Of a DNA stretch of 16,382 nt, positions 15,789 to 16,382 are shown piece by piece. The stretch comes from Christensenellaceae bacterium (GTDB lineage Bacteria > Bacillota > Clostridia > Christensenellales > Borkfalkiaceae), in the NCBI GenBank assembly GCA_016295005.1, contig JAEDMA010000022.1, positions 1 to 16,382 on the forward strand, written 5' to 3'. The notes below the pieces were generated by a model. The model did no database searches and had not been told where the DNA came from. It worked only from the letters and a program-made list of their open reading frames with translations. Made by a program: the position numbers and the translations under genes. Numbering within the stretch: position 1 is the stretch's first letter; each line of letters opens with the position of its first letter.

Positions 15789-16382
15789 TCAATCCTTTGT
15801 GTATAAGCCGTTCTCTTTATAGAATTTGAGCGCGGACAGTAAATATTCTTTTTGCGTAGTGCCTTCTTTTGTAAAGAAAACGTTGAGTTTCACTTTGTTT
15901 TCGTCCGATTTATGTCTTATACGGTTGAGTGTAGTCCATATTTCGGAAGCATACCATGCGTCTTCGGCATTAAGCCCGGCTTGCATAAATCTCACAATCG
16001 GCAAAGATTCGACTACCGACGGCTCACCATTATCGTTTTCCTTATACACGCGCGGCATAAACGTCGTAAACGAGCCGTTTTCGTTACGCTTTTTAAGCAG
16101 ATAACGATTGCCTATTCTCGCGCGCTCGACTATCTTCATATAATCGCGGAAATCGATCAGGAACTTCTCATTTTCGTGCATAAGTCCGAATTTGTGTATA
16201 AGATTGTCTTCCACGTTAGAGTAAATCATCGCCGCCGCGGGAACGTAATCGTCGTCGGTTGTTGCGTTTGATATAATGTTTTCAGCCGTGAGAGTTAAAG
16301 AATCAACCGTTGATTCCTGCGCGCCGTCGCGGAGTGGTAACATTTCCTGAATTTTTTCGTCGAGTTCGGAAGATAAACTTTT
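15789..16382 (-). CDS. Unrecognised protein, C-terminal part (runs off right edge)
   Basis: The reading frame is open to the window edge (197 codons visible) and its true start lies outside. The ATG at 16343 is probably internal, because the 13 codons before it (KSLSSELDEKIQE) read like continuing protein. The visible part is soluble and mixed helix/strand, with a helical section at about 60-90 (LIHKFGLMHENEKFLIDFRDY) and a late segment ending LSALKFYKENG. I do not recognise the family. It ends 15 nt before the ATG of the long helical protein, with the ribosome binding site of that gene in the gap, so it belongs to the same operon. Its position upstream of the ESCRT-III-like pair makes it a candidate partner or regulator. 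Confidence 0.75.
   Translation of the reverse strand, partial: KSLSSELDEKIQEMLPLRDGAQESTVDSLTLTAENIISNATTDDDYVPAAAMIYSNVEDNLIHKFGLMHENEKFLIDFRDYMKIVERARIGNRYLLKKRNENGSFTTFMPRVYKENDNGEPSVVESLPIVRFMQAGLNAEDAWYASEIWTTLNRIRHKSDENKVKLNVFFTKEGTTQKEYLLSALKFYKENGLYTKD

Noticed and set aside
314..16271. Numerous plus-strand ORFs of 60-140 codons across the window
   Set aside because: Each lies opposite a minus-strand gene with recognisable motifs or good spacing, lacks a ribosome binding site, and has low-complexity or cysteine/phenylalanine-rich translation typical of antisense frames.
1..16382. CRISPR arrays, tRNA or rRNA genes, insertion-sequence inverted repeats
   Set aside because: No regularly spaced repeats, no cloverleaf-like segment in the few intergenic gaps, and no transposase; the gaps are all under about 215 bp.

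Overview
The window looks like an accessory island from a low-to-mid GC Gram-positive, most likely an uncultured gut-type Clostridia. The reasons are strong AGGAG-type ribosome binding sites, the serine recombinase style, A/T-rich codon use and tight polycistronic packing. All supported genes lie on the minus strand, so transcription runs from high to low coordinates. There are two transcription units, separated near 5640-5780 by a hairpin terminator and a well-formed sigma-70-type promoter.

Unit A (16382 down to 5782) is one long operon that enters the window from the right. In transcription order it encodes: an unrecognised protein cut by the window edge; a 336-residue all-helical protein; a 193-residue helical protein with the layout and local motifs of a eukaryotic ESCRT-III (CHMP2/Vps2-type) subunit; a 1018-residue zinc ribbon-TIR-helical repeat-coiled coil protein; three small membrane/coiled-coil proteins, one with a zinc ribbon; a DUF2971-like protein; a DUF5677-like gene broken by a frameshift at a nine-T run; an AAA+ ATPase with an N-terminal MIT-like domain and a Vps4-like C-terminal tail; and a zinc ribbon-trypsin-like protease. 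A bidirectional terminator follows. I read this as a bacterial ESCRT-III/Vps4-like membrane-remodelling module joined to a TIR effector and a protease. It is the main candidate for an undescribed system. Five genes in its middle (7865-11100) are visibly more AT-rich than both flanks, which suggests an exchangeable cassette.

Unit B (5568 down to 1) starts at a TTGACA-17-TATACT promoter whose -35 box is flanked by two TGTCCCA repeats exactly 20 bp apart. It encodes a AAA+ ATPase with a C-terminal helix-turn-helix-like tail, a subtilisin-like (S8) protease overlapping it by 8 nt, an OAS/CD-NTase-type nucleotidyltransferase, a DUF6602-like protein with a PD-(D/E)XK-type nuclease signature, and the N-terminal part of a large serine recombinase that runs off the left edge. 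The ATPase-subtilase pair is a recurrent arrangement in mobile and defence islands. The nucleotidyltransferase-nuclease pair resembles a nucleotide-signalling or toxin-type module. The recombinase suggests that the island is or was mobile.

Overall the window looks like a defence/conflict island with two ATPase-protease pairs (AAA-subtilase and MIT-AAA-trypsin), a TIR effector, a nucleotidyltransferase and ESCRT-like filament proteins. Family calls come from motif reading and memory; no searches were run.
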